Shown: piece after piece, positions 6,039 through 11,560 of the stretch
Layout of the letters: each line of letters opens with the position of its first letter
Numbering within the stretch: position 1 is the stretch's first letter
NCBI GenBank assembly: GCA_021799945.1
Contig: JAJYZK010000045.1
Location: 1 to 12,521 of the forward strand
Direction: 5' to 3'
Origin: Acidobacteriota bacterium
Lineage (GTDB): Bacteria; Acidobacteriota; Terriglobia; Terriglobales; Acidobacteriaceae
DNA length: 12,521 nucleotides
The notes under the pieces: generated by a model
The model's database searches: none
What the model was told of the DNA's origin: nothing
What the model saw: only the letters and a program-made list of their open reading frames with translations
Position numbers and translations under genes: made by a program

Positions 6039-6929
6039 TTACACGGAATCGGAATCTTTCGTCCCGCGCTCCCTGCGCTCTTGCGCCGGAGCGGGGCCTG
6101 AGGACTCGGGGCGCGAGGAAAGGGACTCCAGAATGCGGCGATCCTCCGCGGTGAGAACAGCGGTCTCCAGCAGATCTGGCCGGTTGCGCAGCGTCTTTTC
6201 CAGGGCCATCCTGCGCCGCCAGCGGCGGATCTCGGCGTGATTTCCGCTCAGGAGAACCCCGGGAGCCGGGACGCCGAGAAACTCCACCGGGCGCGTATAG
6301 TGCGGATAATCGAGAAGGCCTCCCGCGCCATGCGTGGAGCGGGGCGCGGCTCCGGCCTCTCTTTCGCCGCCGAGGTCGGGCGGAGCGTCGGAAAGCGCTC
6401 CGAAGCTTTCAAACTCGGTGGAGGCCGCGTTGCCCAGAACATCGGGCAGCAGGCGCATGGTCGCATCCACAACCACCGCGGCGGCCAGTTCGCCCCCCGA
6501 GAGCACGTAATCGCCGATGCAGAGCTCCTCGTCGGCGATCAGCCGGCTGACTCGCTCGTCCACCCCCTCGTAGCGCCCGCAGATGAGAACGACGCGATCC
6601 AATTCGCGAAGGGCGCGCGCCGTGGCCTGCGTAAACTTCCTCCCCTGCGCGGATAGGAGGATCACGGACTGCCGCTGCGCCCTGCGATCGTCTCTCGCCG
6701 CAAGGTTCAGGCTGGCTACCGCCTCGGCGATGGGTTCGGGCTTCAAAACCATCCCTTCGCCGCCGCCGAAGGGCCGGTCATCGACGGTTCGATGGCGATC
6801 GTGGGTGAAGCTGCGAAGGTCGTGCAGTTGCACATGCAGAAGGCCGCCTTCCAGCGCGCGCCGAAGGACGCCATGCTCGAAGATGCCGCGAAAGAGGCCG
6901 GGAAAGAGAGTGACGATGTCGAAACGCAT
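6039..6929 (-). CDS. trmD: tRNA (guanine-N1)-methyltransferase
   Basis: TrmD transfers methyl from S-adenosylmethionine to N1 of G37 next to the anticodon, which prevents +1 frameshifting. It works as a trefoil-knot (SPOUT) dimer. Motifs in order are FDIVTLFPGLF (3-13), DDRPFGGGEGMVL (50-62), ICGRYEGVDERV (116-127), IGDYVLSGGELAA (138-150) forming the knot, and LLDYPHYTRP (205-214) with LLSGNHAEIRRWR (226-238). I start at the ATG at 6929, although the frame continues upstream, because it begins the family sequence. Its A is shared with the rimM stop (TGATG), indicating translational coupling. At 296 residues it is longer than the usual 240-255. The excess lies in a Gly/Ala/Pro-rich interdomain linker (about 178-203) and a polar C-terminal tail (about 272-296). 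Confidence 0.96.
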   Translation of the reverse strand: MRFDIVTLFPGLFRGIFEHGVLRRALEGGLLHVQLHDLRSFTHDRHRTVDDRPFGGGEGMVLKPEPIAEAVASLNLAARDDRRAQRQSVILLSAQGRKFTQATARALRELDRVVLICGRYEGVDERVSRLIADEELCIGDYVLSGGELAAAVVVDATMRLLPDVLGNAASTEFESFGALSDAPPDLGGEREAGAAPRSTHGAGGLLDYPHYTRPVEFLGVPAPGVLLSGNHAEIRRWRRRMALEKTLRNRPDLLETAVLTAEDRRILESLSSRPESSGPAPAQERRERGTKDSDSV

Positions 6930-7549
6930 CACGCCGGCCCGTCTCCGCCGCCATGCCTCCCGGCTGCCGGCCGCGGCGCCTCCTGGCTCTGCATCGACTG
7001 GTCCTGCATCGAAAGGAAGTCCGCGGGAAGCTTCAAGGTCAGGCGCCGCGCTTCGAGATCGAGATTGAGGATGTAGGACCGGGCAAAGGGAATCAGCAGC
7101 TCTGCGCCGGAGCCGGTGCGCAGAACCAGCATCGCCGGAGCAACCGCGTGCGGCGCGACGTCGACGATTTCTCCCACAGTTCGCGGGAAGTCGCCGCCGG
7201 CGTCGACCACCTCGCACCCCAGAAGATCGGCGATGTAAACGGCTCCGGCATCCAGCGGCATCCGCTCGGAGATCGGAATGATCACTTCGCAGGATCGCAG
7301 CTTCTCCGCTTCGCCAATGCCATCCACCCCGGCGAATTTCAGCACGACGCGTCCCCCACGCAGCCAGTGGGATTCGAGCAGGATGGGACTCGGCGCATCG
7401 TCCGCAGGCCCCCGGCGGAGGAACAGCCTGCGGCGTTGCTCGAAGCGGTGGGGAAAGTCGGTGTACAACTCCGCGATGACTTCTCCGCGGCGGCCTTGCG
7501 GGCGAACGATGCGGGCCAAAACAGTCCAGCTTGCGTCCGGCGTAGTCAT
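6929..7549 (-). CDS. rimM: Ribosome maturation factor RimM
   Basis: RimM binds S19 and helps assemble the 30S head during 16S rRNA maturation. The 206-residue protein has the N-terminal RimM barrel (about 8-95, opening with VLARIVRPQGRRGEV). It is followed by the C-terminal PRC barrel (about 104-178, from VYIADLLGCEVV to LLIPFARSYILNLDLEARRLTL). A Gln/Gly-rich tail follows. The frame is open to an ATG at 7618, which would add 23 basic residues and leave only 18 nt to khpA. I prefer the ATG at 7549 because it matches the family start; AGG lies four nt upstream. The stop overlaps the trmD start by one base. Placement after rpsP and khpA is standard. Confidence 0.93.
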   Translation of the reverse strand: MTTPDASWTVLARIVRPQGRRGEVIAELYTDFPHRFEQRRRLFLRRGPADDAPSPILLESHWLRGGRVVLKFAGVDGIGEAEKLRSCEVIIPISERMPLDAGAVYIADLLGCEVVDAGGDFPRTVGEIVDVAPHAVAPAMLVLRTGSGAELLIPFARSYILNLDLEARRLTLKLPADFLSMQDQSMQSQEAPRPAAGRHGGGDGPA

Positions 7550-7636
7550 GGGGCCTGTCGGGAGCCGACAGCGCACCCCCGGCTCGCATTTGAGGCGCGC
7601 TGTCCGAACTCTGCGCATGGCGCAGGCCTGAGCGGC

Positions 7637-7924
7637 CTATGGGATCGGATCGCCGTCCACGATGTCCAGCTCATAGAGGCGGTCGGATCTGTTGGCGACG
7701 GCGCTCACCAGCGTGCGCAGCGAGCGCACAGTTCGACCCTGCTTGCCGATCAGCTTGCCGATGTCGGAAGGAGCGACTCGCAGCCGCAGGATGGTGGCGC
7801 CCGGGCCGGTCTCCGTGGTCACCTCGACGGCGTCGGGATTGTCCACCAGCAGGCGAACCACGCCGGCGACCAGATGCTGGAGCGCGCCCGGCGCGGCCGG
7901 GGAGTCGATGGCGTCGTTCATCAC
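7637..7924 (-). CDS. khpA: KH-domain RNA-binding protein KhpA (YlqC type)
   Basis: A 95-residue single KH-domain protein. The hallmark GKLIGKQGRTVRSLRTL carries the GxxG loop (G60-K-Q-G63) that contacts RNA. The predicted order is alpha-beta-beta-alpha-alpha-beta, as in type II KH folds. KhpA, often paired with KhpB/Jag, binds many small and messenger RNAs in Gram-positives and affects cell size; it is usually encoded between rpsP and rimM, as here. The start is either GTG at 7924 or the adjacent ATG at 7921. A strong GGAGG lies 7 and 10 nt upstream of them, so both are usable. It lies 93 nt downstream of rpsP on the same strand. Confidence 0.93.
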   Translation of the reverse strand: MMNDAIDSPAAPGALQHLVAGVVRLLVDNPDAVEVTTETGPGATILRLRVAPSDIGKLIGKQGRTVRSLRTLVSAVANRSDRLYELDIVDGDPIP

Positions 7925-8017
7925 AACTTCTCCTCCGATTCAGATCGATTCAAGGGGCTTTAGAGACTCGCCGGGAGCCGGGTATGAAAGCGGGCGCGAT
8001 TCCTTCGTGGCGGGGAT

Positions 8018-8263
8018 TTACGCAGCCGGTTTATCCTGCCCGGCTAGCAGCCGGGTGACGCGGTCGGAGACCTGAGCGCCGCAGCGGGTCCAATGTTCGA
8101 CGCGCTCCCGCTTGATCTCAACGCTGGCAGGAGTGGTCCTGGGATTGTAGGTTCCCACCACTTCGATCGATCGGCCGTTGCGGGCGCGATCTTTTTCAAT
8201 CACGACAACCCGATAATAGGGCTGCTTGCGGGCGCCGAAGCGCGCCAGACGAATCATGAGCAC
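8018..8263 (-). CDS. rpsP: 30S ribosomal protein S16
   Basis: An 81-residue S16, an early-assembling 30S protein. The sequence MLMIRLARFGARKQPYYRVV and the following YNPRTTP segment are diagnostic, and the length is normal. I chose the GTG at 8263 rather than the ATG two codons later. The family starts M-x-x-IRLARFG, and AAGGA lies nine nt upstream of the GTG. It is the first gene of the ribosomal and tRNA-modification operon. A promoter-like sequence lies about 75-100 nt upstream. No ffh gene is adjacent, unlike in many Firmicutes. Confidence 0.97.
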   Translation of the reverse strand: MLMIRLARFGARKQPYYRVVVIEKDRARNGRSIEVVGTYNPRTTPASVEIKRERVEHWTRCGAQVSDRVTRLLAGQDKPAA

Positions 8264-8336
8264 TGGTCAGATTCCTTCGTTCTACCGCTGTAGGGCTGCG
8301 CCTGTCCGGGCGCTCAACGGTGCGTTAATTCTCTCG

Positions 8337-8366
8337 ATTCTATCAGGATCGGGCCGCTTTCGATAA
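8337..8366 (-). promoter_or_regulatory. Possible sigma70-type promoter of the rpsP operon
   Basis: On the minus strand TAGAAT (8342-8337) resembles a -10 box. It lies 18 nt downstream of TTATCG (8366-8361), a poor -35. The predicted leader before rpsP would be about 65 nt and contains a small GCGCC/GGCGC hairpin at 8298-8313. Position and spacing fit; the sequence match is only partial. Confidence 0.35.
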
Positions 8367-8421
8367 GGATGGCGAGAGGGACGGGACCGGGCGCAAACGG
8401 GAACGGGGCAGTAAGGGGGGA

Positions 8422-8441
8422 CGCCGCAAGGGAAGGCGGCG
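8422..8441 (-). terminator. GC hairpin just after the upstream membrane-gene pair
   Basis: A perfect 6-bp stem (8422-8427 cgccgc with 8436-8441 gcggcg) with an 8-nt loop begins 11 nt past the stop codon at 8453. On the minus strand it is followed by TCCCCCCTT rather than a T-run. It could be a weak or factor-assisted terminator, or a 3'-end stabiliser separating this pair from rpsP. Confidence 0.35.
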
Positions 8442-8452
8442 GGCGCAATGCC

Positions 8453-8977
8453 TCAGGCGACTGCGTCGAGATAGCTCGGGAAATGGACCGCGGAATGTTG
8501 CTGGATGAATTCCGTCAGGCGGGCCAGCATTTCACTGTACGTGACGGCGGCGCGGTGCGCATTCACCCCGGCTCCCACCGCGGAGGAGGGAAGCATGTGC
8601 TGGGCCAGCGCCAGCATGACGCAGAGCCGGATTTGAAAGGCGTCGCTGCGCAGACCCTCCAGCAGCTCCTGGTTTACATTGTCGCCGTGCTCGGCCGCGT
8701 AATCCGCCAGCTCCACCAGGACGGGAGCGTTCTTGTACATGGCCCAAAGCCCCCGGCAGCCGGTGATTCTCTCCCAGATGTCCCCGGGAGTGGCGCGCAC
8801 CCCGGCTTTGAACGGGAAGCGATCCACAATTTCATCGATTCCCCAATCGTTGTCCCGCAACTGCGAAACAATTTCGCTCCAGGTCTTTCCCCGGCGTTTC
8901 ATTTGCTGTCGGCGCCAGAAACCGGCGTAGGTCACGAGTATGGCAGTAAGCAATACCTGAAGCAGTGGGAAGATCAT
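8453..8977 (-). CDS. Conserved-looking protein of unknown function with N-terminal membrane anchor
   Basis: A 174-residue protein I do not recognise. Residues 2-20 (IFPLLQVLLTAILVTYAGF) form one hydrophobic segment followed by the basic WRRQQMKRRGK. This predicts a membrane anchor with the rest in the cytoplasm. The remainder is helical and soluble, with an amphipathic core (IWERITGCRGLWAMYKNAPVLVELADYAAE) and no catalytic motif I can name. The start codon lies three nt after the stop of the 7-TM gene upstream. Its ribosome binding site (AGGGGA) is inside the end of that gene, so the two are almost certainly cotranscribed and coupled. A hairpin follows. Codon use looks like that of its neighbours. 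Confidence 0.75.
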   Translation of the reverse strand: MIFPLLQVLLTAILVTYAGFWRRQQMKRRGKTWSEIVSQLRDNDWGIDEIVDRFPFKAGVRATPGDIWERITGCRGLWAMYKNAPVLVELADYAAEHGDNVNQELLEGLRSDAFQIRLCVMLALAQHMLPSSAVGAGVNAHRAAVTYSEMLARLTEFIQQHSAVHFPSYLDAVA

Positions 8978-8980
8978 GGC

Positions 8981-9748
8981 CTATTTCCCCTGAGTCCTGA
9001 CCATAACGGTGCGGATTCGCCTCGCCCGTCCAGATATTGTAAGCAGAAATTGCTCCATTTGGGGACTGAAATCCGCCTGTCGTACATCTTTAGTTGTAAA
9101 GGTCCAGATCAGCAGCCCGAGTTCCAGGGCATAGACCCCCGCCCGGACGTTGTCCAGAGCGTTGGAGGCCCCGATTCGGCTCTGCACCAGGCTCGCCAGC
9201 AGGTCGCCGGCGCTGTAGAGGGCAAGGGCCGAGGCCAGGCGGAGGACTTTGCTTCTCCAGCCGATTCCCAGCAACTGGGCAAAGCCGGCGAGCAGTGCAA
9301 AGATCAGCATGCGGAGCAGGCCAACAGCCAAGTCCAGGGAGATCTTGATCCCGGCGTAGCGGCCGGAGCCCTGCAGATTGACATGCCATGCGATCCAGGC
9401 GCCAAGAGGCAGCGCCATGCAGGCCAGCAGCAGGAGAGCCTGAATCGAGCGGCGGGGCAGGGAGGGCTGAACCGGACGCAGCACATGCCAGGAGACTTCA
9501 AACAGAACGCTCAACTCGAGCAGGTACTGCAAGGGGAGGAGAAACAGGCTGACCCGGCCCGCGAGAGTCATATCCTGGCCCGCGGAGACCGCGCCGACGG
9601 CTAAATCGCCGAGGAGATTGAAGGCGATGTAGGCAGTGAATACGGGGAATTGCCGATACTGGCGGCGGACAAGAAGGACGACGAGCAGCGCGACTTCCGC
9701 TATCCAGCCGGCGGCGAAAAGGAGCGAAAGAACGACACGCCAACCCAT
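8981..9748 (-). CDS. Seven-TM integral membrane protein of unknown function
   Basis: A 255-residue protein with about seven hydrophobic segments: roughly 5-27, 34-56, 62-88, 101-123, 135-161, 169-191 and 200-216. A positively charged C-terminal tail of about 38 residues follows (ISGRARRIRTVMVRTQGK at the end). I see no transporter or enzyme signature. Acidobacterial genomes often carry hypothetical proteins of this type. The ATG at 9748 has AAAGG six to eight nt upstream, which supports the start. It is followed after three nt by the anchored protein at 8453-8977, suggesting that the two act together. Upstream, after 102 nt with an inverted repeat, is a small signal-peptide gene on the same strand. 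Confidence 0.8.
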   Translation of the reverse strand: MGWRVVLSLLFAAGWIAEVALLVVLLVRRQYRQFPVFTAYIAFNLLGDLAVGAVSAGQDMTLAGRVSLFLLPLQYLLELSVLFEVSWHVLRPVQPSLPRRSIQALLLLACMALPLGAWIAWHVNLQGSGRYAGIKISLDLAVGLLRMLIFALLAGFAQLLGIGWRSKVLRLASALALYSAGDLLASLVQSRIGASNALDNVRAGVYALELGLLIWTFTTKDVRQADFSPQMEQFLLTISGRARRIRTVMVRTQGK

Positions 9749-9812
9749 GCTGCACCTTTCACGATGCAGAATAGAGCATGCCGCCCTGCCGCGCGGTGAT
9801 TCCGTCCACAGA

Positions 9813-9848
9813 AGCGCCGGCAGGCATCAACTGTCTAATACCGGCGCT
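9813..9848 (-). repeat. 8-bp perfect inverted repeat after the small secreted-peptide gene
   Basis: 9813-9820 (agcgccgg) and 9841-9848 (ccggcgct) are perfect reverse complements with a 20-nt loop. On the minus strand the stem starts two nt after the stop codon of the 38-codon gene and ends about 65 nt before the 7-TM gene. No T-run follows, so it is more likely an mRNA-stability or attenuation structure than a full terminator. Confidence 0.5.
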
Positions 9849-9850
9849 GG

Positions 9851-9967
9851 CTAGTAGAAGATGCCCTTGAAGACTCCCAGGAGGTAGAGAAGCGGGCTGG
9901 CGTGCGCCGCAACGGACGCTCCCAGGAGGCCGGCAATGGCGATGGCGCGGATTACGTTCATTTTCAC
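9851..9967 (-). CDS. Small signal-peptide-bearing protein (38 aa), unknown function
   Basis: A short frame with good gene signs. It starts at GTG (9967-9965) with GGGGAG seven nt upstream and stops with TAG at 9853-9851. The product begins MKMNVIR (two basic residues), then a hydrophobic core AIAIAGLLGASVA, then AHA followed by Ser, a canonical signal-peptidase I site. The predicted mature piece is only SPLLYLLGVFKGIFY, hydrophobic with one Lys. An ATG at 9961 is an alternative start, but its spacing from GGGGAG is 13 nt. It lies about 85 nt downstream of a TATACT box and 102 nt upstream of the 7-TM gene on the same strand. It could be a secreted or membrane-bound micropeptide, or a leader peptide for that operon. 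A chance frame is possible, but the ribosome binding site, start and signal peptide agree. Confidence 0.6.
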   Translation of the reverse strand: MKMNVIRAIAIAGLLGASVAAHASPLLYLLGVFKGIFY

Positions 9968-9984
9968 TGGAGTTCTCCCCGGAA

Positions 9985-10091
9985 ACGAAGGTAACGTTCC
10001 CTATGAGAGAGTACCCGCGTCTGTGACGATTCGCTACCACTTCTGTGTAATTATTAATTAGTATACCCATCTGGGACGAAAGTAACGCTTC
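9985..10091 (-). promoter_or_regulatory. AT-rich promoter island with paired CGTTACYTTCGT motifs
   Basis: On the minus strand a TATACT (-10-like, 10065-10060) lies at the edge of an AT-rich patch (10046-10065) unlike the GC-rich surroundings. The -35 region has no good hexamer. Instead it holds CGTTACTTTCGT (10087-10076). A second copy, CGTTACCTTCGT (9996-9985), lies in the predicted leader, 91 bp away; over 16 bp the two copies match at 13 positions. A protein-binding motif at the -35 plus one downstream fits activator or dual-operator control of the small peptide gene and perhaps the membrane operon. Confidence 0.4.
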
Positions 10092-10100
10092 GCGGCCGGC

Positions 10101-10271
10101 TCAGTTCCCGTGCCGCTCCTTATTGCCTCTACCGGTGCTTTGGCCAAGCGCGGCGGGAGCGTCGTCCGCGGCCGGACGCGCGCCAGATGTCCCCGGAAGA
10201 GCTAACCTAGGTACCATCGGATCGGTCCGTATGATGCCCTTGGGGGATATCGCGGGGTAACCGGATTCCTT
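10101..10271 (+). other. Upstream region of the PilZ-regulator operon
   Basis: No gene is seen. 10163-10178 forms a perfect 6-bp stem with a cggc tetraloop (CGTCCG/CGGACG), and 10218-10229 forms a smaller CGGA/TCCG stem. TATGAT at 10230-10235 could be a -10 for the plus-strand operon, but no -35 is convincing. This interval separates the divergent minus-strand small-peptide promoter from the PilZ gene. Confidence 0.35.
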
Positions 10272-10628
10272 ATGATGAGCTTGATGAATCCTTCTCCCGC
10301 AGTTTCCACCACGCCGGAGCGCAGCCGAGAGATCGAGCTTCGCGGCGCAGTGCGCTTTCCGCTCAGCATGCCCGTGATCGTGTATACGGAAGGGGGAGAG
10401 GTCGCCGCGATGACGGTCAACATCTCCGCCAGCGGAATTCTGTTTCACCTCGCCCAAACCCTTCCTCTGCGAAGCATCGTCAGCTTTACCATCAAAATGC
10501 CTGCCGAGGCGATGGGAACGGCTTCCGACGTCGTGGTTCACTGTGCGGGTCGCATCGTACGATCTGGACGCAACGAAAGCGGGGCCTATGCCGCTGCGGT
10601 AATTGACAAGTATTATTTCCGTCACTAA
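10272..10628 (+). CDS. PilZ-domain protein, probable c-di-GMP receptor
   Basis: A 118-residue single-domain protein. PilZ domains bind cyclic di-GMP through an RxxxR arm and a D/NxSxxG strand motif. Here R24-G-A-V-R28 and N50-I-S-A-S-G55 match both, 22 residues apart, followed by beta-rich sequence (SIVSFTIKMP, DVVVHCAGRIVR, YAAAVIDKYYF). All key ligand residues are present, so binding is likely. No signal peptide or membrane segment is seen, so it should be cytosolic. ATG codons at 10272, 10275 and 10284 are possible starts; none has a strong ribosome binding site. The LuxR-type regulator begins four nt after its stop, indicating one operon. PilZ proteins act by binding partner proteins, and the neighbour is the obvious candidate. 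Confidence 0.85.
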   Translation: MMSLMNPSPAVSTTPERSREIELRGAVRFPLSMPVIVYTEGGEVAAMTVNISASGILFHLAQTLPLRSIVSFTIKMPAEAMGTASDVVVHCAGRIVRSGRNESGAYAAAVIDKYYFRH

Positions 10629-10632
10629 CGCC

Positions 10633-11424
10633 ATGGCTGCCTTCAAATCAGAACTGCCTGAAGAACTTCCAGCGGAGCCGGCAGAGACGCCCGGCGCGGG
10701 CGCCGGAACCGAAAAAGCCGAGATACGCGTGGTTCTTGCCGACTCCCAGGCCATCTACCGCGTGGGGATCCGGAAGATCTTCGCCCTGGAAGACGACATC
10801 CGGGTGATCGCCCAGGTGGAGACGCTGGCCGGCCTGCATGCGGCTATCGAGCGCTTCCCAACGGATCTGGTTCTGCTCGAGGGCAGCCTGATCGCCGGCA
10901 CCACCGACGCGATTCCGGAACTGGTGCGCCGCGCGCCCCAAGTGAAGATCATCGTACAGTCCGCTCATACCGACGAGTCCAACACCGTCGAACTTTACCG
11001 CCGGGGAGTGCGGGGCATTATTCCCCGCTCCATCTCGCCCGATCTGCTGGTCAAGTGCGTGCGCAAGATTGCGGGAGGGGAGACCTGGATCGACAACCAG
11101 TCGGTGAACTGGGTGATCGAAGCATATCGTTCCCAGGCTTCGGCGCTGACCAGCCCGCGCACCCAGCCGCGGCTGTCGCCCAAGGAGCTGGCGATCATCA
11201 CCTGCATCACCCAGGGCAAGCGCAATAAGGAGATTGCCTACCAGCTCGGCACCACCGAGCAGGTGATCAAGAACTACCTGCGCAAGGTTTACGATAAGCT
11301 CGGCGTGTCGGACCGCCTGGAGCTTGCGCTCTACTGTCTGCATCACCAACTGCACAAAAAGGCCGCGGCCGGGAGCGGAGCGTCGGCGCCCGAGATTGTG
11401 GCCGCGGTGAACGGCAAGCACTGA
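10633..11424 (+). CDS. LuxR/NarL-family regulator with degenerate (pseudo-)receiver domain
   Basis: A 263-residue DNA-binding regulator from the ATG at 10633. A TTG at 10603, overlapping the PilZ gene, would add ten residues. An acidic, Pro-rich tail (about 5-28) precedes a receiver-like domain (about 30-150) and a LuxR-type HTH (about 180-240: LSPKELAIITCITQGKRNKEIA, then TTEQVIKNYLRKVYDKLG). The receiver keeps the fold signs (IRVVLAD, YRVGIRKIF, KIIVQSA, GVRGII) but lacks key residues. The phospho-acceptor Asp is Glu83 (LVLLEGS), the second acidic-pocket Asp is Ser38, and the switch Lys is Arg132. Only Asp37 and Ser110 remain. Asp-to-Glu at this site often mimics phosphorylation, so the protein probably works without a histidine kinase, and none is nearby. 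Its target genes are unknown. Confidence 0.88.
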   Translation: MAAFKSELPEELPAEPAETPGAGAGTEKAEIRVVLADSQAIYRVGIRKIFALEDDIRVIAQVETLAGLHAAIERFPTDLVLLEGSLIAGTTDAIPELVRRAPQVKIIVQSAHTDESNTVELYRRGVRGIIPRSISPDLLVKCVRKIAGGETWIDNQSVNWVIEAYRSQASALTSPRTQPRLSPKELAIITCITQGKRNKEIAYQLGTTEQVIKNYLRKVYDKLGVSDRLELALYCLHHQLHKKAAAGSGASAPEIVAAVNGKH

Positions 11425-11560
11425 CCAGACCGCACTAAACCAGCCTGCGGCAGGCCAGCCACTTCAATAGATTTCCTTCAAAAATCCGTCGAATTTCGGA
11501 TGCCGACCGGACCATTGCCCGACCCCGACATGGTGGCGGCCGAACTTCATTCTCGCGAAC

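Noticed and set aside
6930..7589. 220-codon upstream extension of the trmD frame
   Set aside because: It overlaps rimM in another frame, and the family start of TrmD is exactly at the ATG at 6929 that overlaps the rimM stop.
8369..9604. 411-codon plus-strand frame
   Set aside because: It is antisense to two membrane-protein genes whose hydrophobicity and coupled start and stop sites are convincing. The plus translation is Gln/His/Gly-rich and featureless.
9759..10070. 103-codon minus-strand frame over the small-peptide gene
   Set aside because: Its start falls in the AT-rich promoter island without a ribosome binding site and the translation has no domain. The 38-codon frame in the same place has a better start and a signal peptide.
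10648..11421. 257-codon minus-strand open frame opposite the LuxR-type regulator
   Set aside because: The plus strand carries a clear receiver-like and HTH protein. The minus frame is its shadow, without motifs.
11449..11461. gcctgcggcaggc palindrome after the LuxR-type gene as a terminator
   Set aside because: The usable stem is only about 4 bp once a loop is allowed, and no T-run follows, so it is not supported as a terminator.
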